Source: Lucifuga dentata (lineage: Eukaryota; Chordata; Actinopteri; Ophidiiformes; Bythitidae). From it: a stretch of DNA of 64,000 nt. The notes below the pieces were generated by a model. That model worked only from the letters and a program-made list of their open reading frames with translations. It ran no database searches and was not told where the DNA came from. The stretch lies in NCBI GenBank assembly GCA_014773175.1, contig VXCM01000066.1, positions 54,348 to 118,347 on the forward strand, read 5' to 3'. The first letter of the stretch is position 1. The number at the start of each line of letters is the position of its first letter. A program made the translations under genes and the position numbers. Positions 48,491 to 59,982 of this stretch are shown here, piece by piece.

Positions 48491-48883
48491 TCAGTTGATT
48501 CCAATTTCTTTGCTGTCATCAATCAGCATAGAAAAATGCCTATTAGTTCCCAGGTCCATGCCTGTCTTCCCTAGACTCGTTACTGAACTTCCTGTGATGC
48601 TCGCTCTGTCCATGCCTGCAGTCATGGGATGAAGCTGAGAGATGCCTCTGTTCTGAATCACTGAGATCTCGTTGTTCTTCATGGCCAGGCTGTTGGTGAT
48701 AGCTGTCGCATAGCGGTTCCAAAATCCAGGGTCTACATTCATTGCTCGAGCTGCTAAGTCCTTCTGAAATATCTCTCCGAACTTCATGGCCTCCCCACCC
48801 AGAAGGGCCATGGGGTTTTCTACAGACAGCCGCCGGCCTCTCCTGGCTGGGGCATTGTTCCACATGTGAGTGCCCATATGAAC
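48491..48883 (-). CDS. sall3: sall3 exon 4 (C-terminus, stop)
   Basis: Residues 1137-1266. [18 protein letters not shown] completes the last finger. The tail [29 protein letters not shown] and KEIGIN is SALL3-like. TGA at 48491-48493. Acceptor TTTGCAG|GTTCAT. Confidence 0.95.
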   Translation of the reverse strand, partial: VHMGTHMWNNAPARRGRRLSVENPMALLGGEAMKFGEIFQKDLAARAMNVDPGFWNRYATAITNSLAMKNNEISVIQNRGISQLHPMTAGMDRASITGSSVTSLGKTGMDLGTNRHFSMLIDDSKEIGIN

Positions 48884-51800
48884 CTGCAAATGACAGAAGA
48901 GGAGAAATACCATCACACATGGCATTCGGTGGATGATTTTATTCAAAACATTTCAATGTTACACTGCATCAAAACCAATAATTGGTCCCAGTGATGATAG
49001 AACCCCTGACAGAGTTAGTATGACATGTTATTATACTTGCAAATAGCGACAGCATAACATGACAATACTGGAGTTCTAGCACTCAGTATGGGTTGATTCA
49101 TTAGCTGATGACAATGTGATCATGCTGAAAAAATTAAAGTATTCAGTGTCAAACTGAACGAGAAAGTCAGTTAGCATGGGATACTACATCACTTACCAAC
49201 ATATTTATAGAACATAAACCTCCACCTGACCACAAACATATCAACAAACTGACATATTGATCTGACTCCAAGCAACGCTAAAGATCAAAAGTCTTTTAAC
49301 CACCTTCAAATTGCCTTTAGTGGTGAAAGCTCTGCCACAAATGGAGCAGACAAACGGCTTCTCCCCAGTGTGAGTGCGCTCGTGGATCTGAAGGGCACTG
49401 GCTGACGAGAAGTTCTTCCCACAGGCGTTGCAGTTATGTTGCTTCGGTGTTCGTCGAGGAGGAGCAGGGCCAAGCAGGGAAGTCATTCCTGGGCTGCTGA
49501 CTGACGGATACGCTGGCGGAATGTGCACACTAAACGGTGGGTGCTGCCCTTCGTTTGGGTTGTTTGGATGACTGTGTCCATTCATCTCAGTTTTTATTAT
49601 GCCCGATGAAGTGCTGGTAACCAGGCTGGGAGCACTCTGACCTGCAGAAATGACATGAGTGAAGTTTTCCCCTCAGTTGTAGTCAATATTTAAAAAAAAT
49701 AAAAAATAAAATAACTATAATAAACACACTATAACTATCATTATTCAGACTTATAGAAAAAGCTGGGTGTGAAAAAAAAAACCTTTTTGGTATTGTCCAA
49801 AATGCTTTAATAGTACAGTGTTATCCAATACAAAGAGTAAATGTCTCCTAGAATTTTCTTTTTGAAAGCCAAAAAGAGATTTTTTTTTTTTTTTTTTTTT
49901 TAACTGTGTGGCAGTATGACCTTTAAACTCAACATTTTCACTATTAAAACAGAAAAGGCACTGAAAAAAGTATTGTTAAGAAACCAGCATTAAAGTAATA
50001 GTACTGGCTTTGGTTGTGGGATCAAACAATATCCAACCCTCAACAGATAAATAAGACATCCTAAAACAGAACAAGTGTTTACAACGCATTTTACACTTTT
50101 GGACACAACAAATTTCTATCACTACAATGGTATACAATATAGCAACTTTACCTCGTTCTTTGCTTAGCTGAAATGACACGCTGTAAGGACTCTCTTCTTT
50201 CACACATAATTTGTTGAGATGTATTGCTCTTTGCTCTTGAGCTGCTGCAGCTACTGATGCAGAGGTAGGAGAATGAGATTGCTCTCTCTTCACTGAAGCT
50301 GCCAAAGGTTCTTGGGATTCTGGCCTGTTGCTGATTATAGATGATTTGATAATCATGCCTTCTGAGTTACTTTGTGCAGGAGATGCTGATACATGAGGTG
50401 AACAAGAGGATTCAGACACATTTGGGCTGCTCGCACCAAAATTATCCACCCTTTTTTCTGTTAAAGGGCAGTTAAAAGTGAGTTGGTTCCTGTCGTTAAA
50501 ACCGTTGGTCAGGGATTTAATGCCGAAAGAGTGGCTTAGGCTTACTGTAGAGTCTATCATTCTCATTTGGTTCTCCAGAGCTGCTAAACTTGAAACAATA
50601 GTTGAGGGCTTAGGAGGAGACTTACAAAAAGAGCTCAAAGGTTCTGGCCGGCTTACACTCCCCTCCATATTTTCTGTCTCATCTTCCTCTTCATCATTAT
50701 CATCCTCCATTGAAATATCATCGATGAGATCATTGTCATTACTGCTGAGACTGTCAAAGTACTTTTCAGTGGCAGCAATGTCGCCGTCAATCTCCGGCAG
50801 CCCATCCACAAGGATTGAGTCTGGAATCTGCCCAACCATGTGCATACGGATGTGCTGCTGAAGAACAACTGCATTTGTGAATTTCTTCTGGCAAATGGGA
50901 CACGAGTGCTGCACCCGAACTGGTGGATTTTCTCTGTGAACACCAATGTGAGTCTTCAGGTTGCCTTTGGTGGTGAAAGCCCTGCCACATACCTTGCATT
51001 TAAAGGGCCTCTCGCCAGTATGGATGCGGTAGTGCATCTTCAGCGCACTCTGGCAGCTAAGGACACGGTGACACAGGACACACTTGTTGGGGTCTGTGAT
51101 CTTTTTGTCAATGTTCTCCACCAGCTGTTGAAGCTTTGAGGTTTCAGATGTTTGCATAGGGTCAAGGAGGCCACTGGTTGGGAATTTTATTTCTTCTGAT
51201 TTGAGTGAGAGGGGTGGAGAGTTGGACAAAGGAGATGCTGGGGTGGCAGGTTCAGGTGTTGTGGCCACAGATGGGGTTGTCGTGCTGGTTGCCTCGGTAA
51301 CTGAGTTGGTTCTCAGTCTCCAGATGCAGTTTTGAGGCAGGTGCACCCCCTCTGTTTTCGGTATATTGGAGGATTCTGTCTCTCGGTTGGACTGTGGAGA
51401 CTCTGAAACAGGAGAGACACGAGGCTCACTAGTTCTCTGGTTAGGTGACAAAGATACATATTCACCAGAGGCTGGCAGGTAGGAAGATTTTGCAGATGGT
51501 GTTACACTTACAGGGTCATTTGAGCCTCCTATACTGGTAAGAGTGGAGGAAAGAGGAAGACCCATAGTACTTGGCAGAGGAGTTACAACAGGTTTGCTAT
51601 CCAGCCATGAGGAAACTGGTTTTTCTGGGGGGATTGACATACCATAGGGAATCCCAGAACTTGTTGGCACATTGTCTAGATATTCTGGCACAGGGTAGGG
51701 ATTCATTTGAACGTGAGGATACTTATCTTTATGCCGCTGGAAGTGGACCTTTAAGTTCCCTTTTGTAGAAAAGCGATTGCCACAGATGTTGCATTTGAAG

Positions 51801-54800
51801 GGCCGCTCCCCTGTATGCGAGCGCAGGTGGATCTGCAAAGCGCTATCACTGCCAAACACTTTGGCACAGAATCTGCATTTATGCTTGAAGAAGGGCTCCT
51901 CTGGGCTGGGCTTCGTTTCGAACAAGGACACATTCGGTAGCTTTCCCTTCCTGTGCTTCATCAAGGCCGCAAGAGGGTCAAGTGCATTAGCTGTGGCAGC
52001 AATGCTAGCCAAGGGATTGGGGAAAATGACGCTGCTGGGAGGGCTCTGAGGTAGAAATGGCAGGCTGGAGGATGAGCTGAGGAGACTGCTCTGCCCCAAA
52101 GACAGCAGGCTGGAGGAGCTCAGTGTTTGACTGCTGCTTATGCTGCTTGTGTGAGACGCTGTATAAGCTGGCAACAACGTGGAAATGCTGCTGCTGCTGC
52201 TGCTGCAGCTGGGAAGAGATGTGGCTGTGGTTTCTGAAGAGACTGAGGTACATTTAATATCTCTACATACAGTTTGAGAGGAAAGACTTTGTGGCTTTTC
52301 AAGTACAGATGACATAGAAACAGAAGCTTGTCCGTTCATGGTTGAGGGCATTGTTCCTGACAGTGGAAGGATGGGTGGAGGGATAATGCCTTGAGAGGGG
52401 AAAGGATTAGATGCTAGAGATAGGGCTCTAGAGACTGGGTTTAGTGCTGCTTGCGTTGGCTGTCTGTTCATTATGGCTACCTGGCTGCAAATCTGCTCAA
52501 TAAGCTGCAGCTGGTGGACCTGTTGCTGCTGCAGAGCTAGCAGGTGCTCCAGGATCACTGGGATGGCTGTTGAAGCTGATTTCCCTCCAGTGCAGTTGCT
52601 GTTGATTCCCTGGGAGAACTGGGCAACAGCCACCCTGGTGCTGTGAAGAATCTCAAGTGTCACATTTGTACTTGGCATGGTATAGCTGCCAGCAGCTGCC
52701 ATCTGAGGGGAACCGGACTCAGCCGAGTCTGGAGGCTGAGGACTGGAGGATGCAATGCATTTATCCTGCAGACAATGATCAAGCTCCATGGCTTCATCCC
52801 GCTCCCTCCCTTCCTCTAGATTGTCCAGGCTGTCATTGTCATTCACCAGGGTCTCTCCCAGATCAAAGCCTACGTCTGTGGATTCAGCTGCAGAGGAGTC
52901 ACTGGATGACATGCTAGGAACTGGGGAGGGTCTGATAGGAGATTCCTCAGAAACAGGCATCCCCTCTTTGTCCTTCACTATCAACACCAAGGGATCCTCC
53001 GTGCAGACTGTCTGATGCTCACTCAGTTCAGTCCAAGTGAAGAACTCAGCACAGCATTTGTCACAGATGTGTGTATCCTCACTGCTGTGGTGGCCTTCAA
53101 CTCCATTCTTCTCCTCCCTCTGCAGGCCTTCCATGATGCCTGAGAAGGAGAAAACATCAATAATTATAATAATTATACATAATAATGATAATTAACAGTA
53201 ACAGACATTATTCAAACCCACCAAACTTATTAAACTTTATTTTATACTACCTGAAGGATTTAAAAATTCCAAGTATAATCTTACTGAATTACATACAATG
53301 TATGTAAAATTGCAGAATTTTCCAGTTCATGTAAAAGTGCAGTCATGAAAATAATCCATCATGAGTTTAAATATTTAACCCAATGAATTACATGTTTTCA
53401 GTTAAGCAGAGAGAGCGAGTGGATGGAGAATATGTAACATTGTCGTATGATACTGTTAATTTTTGTACATTTTACAGAAATTCAGTGTAGAAAAAACATT
53501 TTCTGTGAAACCACATGAGAGGAAATTTAAAGAAAATATGTGAGATATTAAAAGTAAGTAATAGACAAAACATTATATTTATACATGGGATTAAATTAGA
53601 TAATGCTTAAAGAATTCCAAAATATGCAAAAGTTCATAAAGAAAGTGAGACAGCAGTTAAGAGTTACCTAATTTGTGTTTAGGAATTATATCACTTTCAA
53701 CATAAAATAGGTCCACAAAATATTGTTTCTCAGTGTAAACTTTAACTCATGCAAAATTATGTTAATATTCCGTCCAAAAATCAATATTCAATAAAGTTAT
53801 CTGACCTCTCTCAAATGTGTGTCCAGACAGTTATTGAAATTCTACACAGAAAATTGACCTCATATAATTCATTACAGTGAGTTATGTGGAGTCACAAATT
53901 GGGGTTGTACATACACTACTGTACATACTACTATAATAACGTATAACATAATACTGTACAATACATTTTCAACTTGGTTAAAGAACTAAATGGGTAAAGT
54001 TTAGAGCATTAGGACATTTCAGATATTATGAAGTAAGATGACAGCCACAGAAATGTACATTTATTTAAGTATCAAATGATTGAGGTTCGTTATTAAAGGG
54101 AAAAGTATAGTCATTTGATAATCCAAGCAGGTTAAAACTCATGTTTGAAAAGAAAATTCTGATGCTGCATCAACTGAAAATAAGGCAAAGAACAACAGGT
54201 AATCAGTCTGTCTTCAATAACCAGAAGGTTATTTCTGTTCTTCAGTACCCCAGATTACCTAAATAACAGTTTGCAAGTTTATACACACTGTAAATAGAGA
54301 GAAATTTCCTAGAATCTTAATCCTCTGTTCCTTTTCTGATCAGACGATTAATTCTGCTTAGATCTATAAAATCTAATACATTAATTACATTTCAAAAGCA
54401 TAAACACCTACATTACTTTTTCTTTCAATTTAACAATGATCTTTTGAAGTATTACCTTCCTTTGATCTTTCTTTCATCTGAAATGTGATTTTCTTTTTCC
54501 TCATGAAGAGATTTTAGAGCGAAAATCATTGTTGCATCTGTTGTTGCTTTGCCCCATTAGGAAACAGACAGCAATAACAGATGGAAAGATTTGGGGAAAT
54601 CAATAATAAATTATTGTTACATACACTCAAGCTTCCAACATAATTTTAAGAATAACATTTTTAAAAGGAGAGAGGAGGATTAGCAGAGATCCAGGTATGC
54701 CTTTAGATTAAATATTTATTTTTTAAAAAAGTATTTTTTAAAAAACTACTTTTTTCCAACATTTTGGTTTCACATACAAATAATTTCCACATACACTTAA

Positions 54801-57488
54801 AAAGAAAACCTACTTTACTATAGTTAATCCTTCTCCTATCTTGAATCACAAAATGTGTGTGTGTGTGTGTGTGTGTGGCCGCCATATGTGCAGGACATAT
54901 TGTATCTGCCATTGTTTTAAGAATCTTGTATTACATAAATTAGAGCAGATCATTTAAATGTATGTATTCATGCAGGAGTAAACGCGCATATACACTTGCA
55001 TTCGTCTGCGCATGGTGTGTGTGTGTGTGTTTGTGTTTCAAGTCGTGGTCAGTACCCTCCAATTATCACCAGGTTGCCGCCTAAAAGACAGACTTGGCAT
55101 TAGTCCCAGTGTGCTTAGGATAAACAGATGCTAAGACTTTAGGTAAATTCATAGTTATATCAATACTGACAGATTCTTATTGCAAACAGCACTTCAAGTT
55201 CTGCGTTTGTGGGGAAACACAAGTCAGTGAACACACCACAGACTTCACAACTGAGATTCAACTTCTGAGCTCAGAAAAGAAGAATGCACACAGAGATGAC
55301 TGAGTACAATGTACTGAAACCTCGTCAGAACTAAAAAAACTCAGAGACGCTGGCTCACCAAGTGGGTGGTCTAAAGATCACCAAGGCGATTCAGCAAACA
55401 CAACGAGCACAAACACTGTTTTAGCTTGGGATTTTGTCTGTGATTTGTACGATTTACTTCGACACAAATCTGAGAAAATATTAGTTTTGGCTTGGAGCTG
55501 TAAATATATTACCAAACATAACACTGATGAAAATTTTATTCAAAATTTTCATCAGTGAAAATTTTGAGGGTGAAAATTTTATTCAAAATTTTCACCCTCA
55601 TAAGTCACTCAATCCATACGTTTAGGAACATAAAACTGATTTATACCCACAAAACTGATTTATATCTACTTCCTGTTGTGTGGTTTGGCTATTAAAGAGA
55701 AAAAAAAAATCAGCAAGCTGAAGCTGAAAACCAAACAGACACTTGTCCCAGTGTCAAACCTCTTTGCCTTTCTGTGACCTCTGGGCTTCAGGTCGACGGT
55801 TCAGATGTACTAATTGTATTACGATCCAGACATGCAGCACTTGGCCCTCGCAGGGTGAAGTTGACAAAGGTTAAGTCAGCAGGCTCAATCAAAGCCCATC
55901 TGAGAGTGGCTGAGCCCCCTGCCTGGCTGCACGGCTGTGGGAGGGCCTGAGAAGGGCCTCTTCCACACTCAGCACCTTTTCATAGCCACAAATAATACTA
56001 AAGCGACATATGACTGTGTAGAAAAACAAAAACTGTGATACTAAAATGTAGAATTAATTATTTAAAAACTGCTTGATCATTTGTAGTCCTTTAACTTTGT
56101 TAAATATACAGACAATCTGGCCATTACAGAAGAGCAAAGTCAACTGTAATATAAACAACCATAAAGGTGTGAAAAGAATCATATTATGTCAGAAGGAATT
56201 ACTTTCAATTAATTGTAATTTAAATTAATAGTGTATTTCTGAGAACATAACAGGTCCAGATATTTTGGAACAAATTTAGAAGGATCAGGCTGAATTTAAA
56301 TAGAAATCAGACAAATTTGAATAAAGGCTACAAACACTTCAGTTTGATCCAAAATCTTAGTTTAGAGGGTAATTTATGGTTAAAATATTCATGCTGATAT
56401 AATATCCTCACCTGTTAGTGCAGATTAAAGGTTCAAATAACATGCAAGCTAATTCCTATGGTATACAAGAAGATAATGAAAATATTTAATTCAATTAACT
56501 GTTAAAATATGAGAAATTCTGTACGCATATGGTGGATCATATAGGCCAGCAATTTTATTAAAATCAGGTTACAAATAATATCTGCCATGGAGAATATGTA
56601 ATCATAATTACCTCTACACTCCTGGAAAAACGTTAAGAAATGCTGAATGAGGGATTCAATTTAATGTTCACTATCTAGGTTAGATTTTTATATTTATGAA
56701 ATTATTTATATTTATGAAATAAATGGAAGTGCCATACTGGTCAAACAGAGCATCATATTGTACAGAGAAGACGCCATGCAAGTCCTGTCAACCAAAATAT
56801 TCTAACAGATGGTTACTTTGAATAAAACATATAATTTAACACATATATGATGATTTTTCTCCTGTGTAAATCTTTAGTTTTTCTCATTAAATTTGAAATG
56901 TTTCAATAGCTGACAGGAAGGCCTCAAGTGAAAACACATAACCCTTAATAAAAACTGTAAACCCTGATATGAGGCTGTTTCCAGGGTTTAATCTGTAGTC
57001 CACAATAGGCCCCAAACCCACTTTTAAAATGTCACAATACACCAAAAACAGAATCTATCTCTAAATTCTTCTTTTCTTGGCTCAATTGTGAACTTTTCTC
57101 AATTTGTTAGGCAGATTTCAGACCTGTGGAGATCTGTGACAACTAAATAAAGAATGTTAAAATGTCAAGTAAAAAAATTTTGGGATCAGGGAGAAATATG
57201 AAAGTAATTCAGCTTCAGAATAGTTTTTAGAAATGAAACCATGATAGATTTACACATCATTGTTACTCCAGTAGTTTTGCATTCAAACTCCTTAACTAAA
57301 GCTTTTCTGACAATCAAGCTTGACTTTTGTTTATGTAGTTGGTCCATTATGCTGACGAGGTGCCTCAAAAACAGTAAAAGTCATAGAAAGATTCCTGCTC
57401 TCATACCATTTTTGCAGAGGACTCCAATCCGTCTGGTCTCTTCGTCTGACTTGAGGTGTTTCGGCTTGGCTTGCTTGCGGCGGGACAT
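48491..57488 (-). CDS. sall3: SALL3, spalt-like zinc-finger transcription factor, complete 4-exon gene
   Basis: The spliced frame is 3801 nt, giving 1266 residues (human SALL3 is 1300). Order: N-terminal NuRD-recruiting motif MSRRKQAKP (1-9); C2HC finger (C53, C56, H69, C73); Q-rich dimerisation stretch (about 230-245); Ser-rich region; first C2H2 pair (449-497); central C2H2 triple (714-794); last C2H2 pair (1094-1142); C-terminus ending KEIGIN. Paralogue-specific matches to SALL3 include [20 protein letters not shown] before finger pair 1, and [18 protein letters not shown] plus [12 protein letters not shown] after the last pair. Neighbouring atp9b agrees. Family role: nuclear repressor in limb, neural and sensory development that binds AT-rich DNA. 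Odd: the C2H2 pair expected between the triple and the last pair is missing. Teleosts may carry two sall3 copies; which one this is cannot be told here. Confidence 0.96.
49304..49641 (-). CDS. sall3: sall3 exon 3 (last C2H2 pair)
   Basis: Residues 1024-1136. It begins [10 protein letters not shown], aligning with SQSTPSLISS of human SALL3. It then encodes [18 protein letters not shown] and most of the final finger pair (C1094 onward), breaking inside TTKGNLK|V. Acceptor CTGCAG|GTCAGA, donor AAG|GTGGTT. Confidence 0.94.
49642..50151. other. sall3 intron 2 (position of the missing finger pair)
   Basis: A 510-bp intron at the point where SALL1 and human SALL3 encode a C2H2 pair. It is AT-rich with a 23-T run near 49880-49902. 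In six frames I see no C-x2-C or HTKERPF-like linker relic. Confidence 0.8.
50152..53139 (-). CDS. sall3: sall3 exon 2 (main exon)
   Basis: A 2988-nt exon encoding residues 28-1023. It holds the C2HC finger, the Q-rich stretch, the first C2H2 pair and the central triple. Acceptor CTCAG|GCATCA. It ends at KERG with donor CGAG|GTAAAG. The open frame runs on into the intron for some 55 codons, but these show no finger or conserved motif. Ser tracts include a CTG/CAG-type repeat near 52188-52206. Confidence 0.95.
55522..55599. repeat. two adjacent perfect hairpins sharing one core
   Basis: Hairpin 1 (55522-55557) has 16-bp arms beginning CACTGATG; hairpin 2 (55566-55599) has 15-bp arms beginning GAGGGTG. 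Both have the loop ATTC and the same inner arm GAAAATTTT. A third small palindrome AAAATTTT (55558-55565) joins them. In sall3 intron 1. Confidence 0.9.
55780..55985. promoter_or_regulatory. candidate regulatory block in sall3 intron 1
   Basis: A GC-richer island in an AT-rich intron, with TTGACAAAGG (TCF/LEF-like) and TCAATCAAAG. Position inside sall3 makes an intronic enhancer plausible. Confidence 0.3.
57407..57488 (-). CDS. sall3: sall3 exon 1 (start codon, NuRD motif)
   Basis: Residues 1-27. [17 protein letters not shown] is the conserved SALL repressor N-terminus; position 10 is Lys where human SALL1/3/4 have Gln. Donor AATG|GTATGA, phase 1. Confidence 0.95.
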
Positions 57489-58480
57489 GTTGGTGTTTGT
57501 GATCGAGCTGCTCCGTCCTTTTTCCGATTCATCTACAACCAGCAAATGGGACTCTTCAGATGGAGCGGGGTCGCTGAAATAAGCGAACGGTGGCTGCTGC
57601 TGCCAGTCGTGTGCAGATTGCGCATGTCAGTGTAATTATGATGGAGGAAGGATAATGCTTTTACGACTCTTGCTGCCCTTCGCCGGGTGATTGGCTGCGG
57701 TCCAGCCAGCTCACGTTAGATATGGAAATGAGGGATGGGGTTTAATAATTATAAGTCCACTTCCTGTCCGGTTTGCGGCTGCTTTTACGCACAGCTCCGA
57801 CCTGCTCCAACACGGTACGCGCGATCGCACTTCTCTGACAGCCTCATGAGTTTTTTTTTTTGTTTTTTTTTTTTTGGAGCAATCCTTAGTTTGTCTTTGA
57901 GGCCAAAATGTTGCAGCTCTGGTCTGTATGAGCGTCAGATTAACTCCTTCAAGAGCTTGAGTGGAGAGAGTTGCTCCCGGTTGAGCTGATTTCTGTTGGA
58001 TGTGGATGGATGTCCCTGCTGAATCTCTGAGCTACACCAGCAGGCTGTTGTTATCTTTCCTCAGTATGATCTAAGCTATGTTGCATATTCTAAAAGTGTA
58101 AATTTAAGTCCCGGAGAGTCTTGCGTAAAAACAAAGGAAAGGATCGCAGATAAGACCGGCGAATTCGTGCGTGAAGTCAAACTTTGTGCGTAAAAAGCTT
58201 TCTCGGGTCGCTCACAGGTCCGATCTCAAACCGGTGGAGGTNGTCAAACTTTGTGCGTAAAAAGCTTTCTCGGGTCGCTCACAGGTCCGATCTCAAACCG
58301 GTGGAGGTCGGAAATGTGTCTGAAGTTGTCCGAGGCACCGGCTCTCTCCTTGTTGCCTCCGCCTCCGGTCCATCATTAGATGCCCCACAGCCCGCTGCGA
58401 TAGGCTACTGCCAAGATACCACCGGAGCTGCTGGAGCCTTCGCTTCATTTGTTACGACCTCCCACAATTTGGCGGCATAA
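57489..58480. promoter_or_regulatory. sall3 promoter/5' UTR region, GC- and CpG-richer
   Basis: Relative to the rest of the window this stretch is GC-richer and has many CpGs (for example around 57590-57830 and 58140-58400), as expected at a developmental gene promoter. A TATA-like TTATAATTATT lies on the minus strand at about 57745-57755. Part of it (58176-58308) is artificially duplicated around an N. Confidence 0.5.
58176..58308. other. assembly join: 66-bp sequence repeated around an N
   Basis: 58176-58241 equals 58243-58308, N at 58242, within the sall3 promoter side. The open frame that crosses it is an artefact. Confidence 0.9.
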
Positions 58481-59486
58481 TAGACTGAAAAATGTCTGTT
58501 TGGAGGAAAAAAAAAAAAAAAAAAANAAAAAAAAAAAAAAAAAAGTCTTACTATGGTGATGATGGGGTTAGAGGAGGTAAATCCACCCAAACTTTTAAAA
58601 ATGTCAGAGAGATATGGTGACAAGTAAGATAAGTAGGTTATGTGAAGATGAGTGTTTCAAGAAAAAAAAATCTTCATTTTGTGTTATTTGCTTTCTTATA
58701 ATCATTGTACAGATCATAGTTTACCCAAAATCTAACAACTTCAATGAAGTATAATGCCAAAGTACATCATATATTAAACATGTTTGCTGTTATTGTTTTG
58801 GTTGTGTTCCACTTCTACATTGCTACTTCAAAGTGAAGTATAATGAAGCACACTTCACCAAAGCTGTAATCCCTTTTCACCAGGCAATTGTCCCAAAACT
58901 TGTAATTATGTGGTATTAAAAGATGCAGCTGGGGGAGGACAGAATCAGCTGTTGATAATTGCAAGTACTACACAACAGCCTTGTATTGATCGGCATGTCT
59001 CCTATTCCCCTGCTATGGAGAGATAAGAAGGCTCCGCTCCTGCTGGAATATAATTTCTTCTGACCTATCAGGTTTCTGCAGACTTATGATGAATAGCCAG
59101 AGTGGCCAAGAGCGCTTATCTAGAAAGTCAACCCTCCTTGATTTGATATTGGTTCTTTATAACCAGCGTCAGCACACAAAATCAAACTAGCAACTACTTG
59201 ACCATGATCTCTTCTAGATTCTAACTTGGCTTACACCAACGCAGGTTCTACTCACATCCTAAACACCACTTGAGTTTAATTATTGTGTACTTCTGCAAAA
59301 GGAGCTATTGACTGAGTTTGGATTGTCTGCAGTATGATGAACAAGGGAAATTTATCCAAAAGGAAGGCCAATAGAAGAATAATGATTTTTATTTTTTGTT
59401 TGTTTGTTTTTAAACCAGGTTTGGAAAAAAGTTGTTGACTAGTCGTTAGCTAAAAGTGGCATTTTTCAGTGTGAAATGCTTTTAAG

Positions 59487-59982
59487 TTAAAGAACCATAC
59501 AGGTAGTTTTGCAGGTTTGAGCCCAATACCCGCACACACATTACATTACTGATAATCATTTTCCAAAACATACTACTGGAGCAGTAAATATTAGAATAGA
59601 TTATCCTATCTGCTATTGGTTTCAGCTCATTCCAGCATGCTATTAAAATAAATTTGCAGAAATCTGAAAAATGTGCTTGCATCACAGCGAACGTATGTCT
59701 ATTTTTTGTCGAAGTAACTTTAACTGTTCAACACTGAGCTGCATGGTGTCTCCAGGAGAAGACAACTTACTAAGAGATTAAAAACACATGTGTTGCAGGT
59801 GAAAGATTGAATTTTAAGGTGGATGTATCACCTAAACTTTTGATTTGGAAAGATTAGGGGTTTTGGCAAAATAACAGGAAAACTAAAATATGTTGTTTTG
59901 GGAAATGGTTGTCAGTAAAATAATGTGTATATGGGTAGTATTTATTGGGCTTGCATGCAAAATCACCAGTATGGTTCTTTAA
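59487..59982. mobile_element. TTAA inverted-repeat element, copy D
   Basis: TTAAAGAACCATAC at the left, GTATGGTTCTTTAA at the right. About 500 bp of the same family, upstream of sall3. The termini match perfectly as inverted repeats with TTAA at both outer edges. Confidence 0.8.

Larger units (their letters stand above)
53140..57406. other. sall3 intron 1
   Basis: A 4.3-kb AT-rich intron. It holds a (TG)n run at 54854-54878 and another near 55013-55030, a double perfect hairpin at 55522-55599 and a GC-richer, repeat-poor block at 55780-55985. Nothing coding is seen. Confidence 0.7.

Noticed and set aside
49241..49303. Extension of the sall3 exon 3 frame past NLKV
   Set aside because: The finger needs VHMGTH, which is supplied by exon 4; the extension reads intron sequence.
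49976..50151. C-terminal extension of sall3 exon 2 into the intron (stop at 49976)
   Set aside because: About 55 codons after KERG show no conservation with SALL proteins and follow a good donor; kept only as a possible intron-retention form.
50478..53015. Several plus- and minus-strand frames over sall3 exon 2
   Set aside because: Shadows of the long GC-richer sall3 exon; zinc-finger spacing is only preserved in the SALL frame.
48491..57488. Identification as sall4
   Set aside because: The lack of one finger pair suggested SALL4, but the sequences around finger pair 1, the C-terminus and the atp9b neighbour all fit SALL3.
58184..58480. 98-codon frame in the sall3 promoter side
   Set aside because: It spans the 66-bp duplication around the N at 58242 and has no similarity to known domains.
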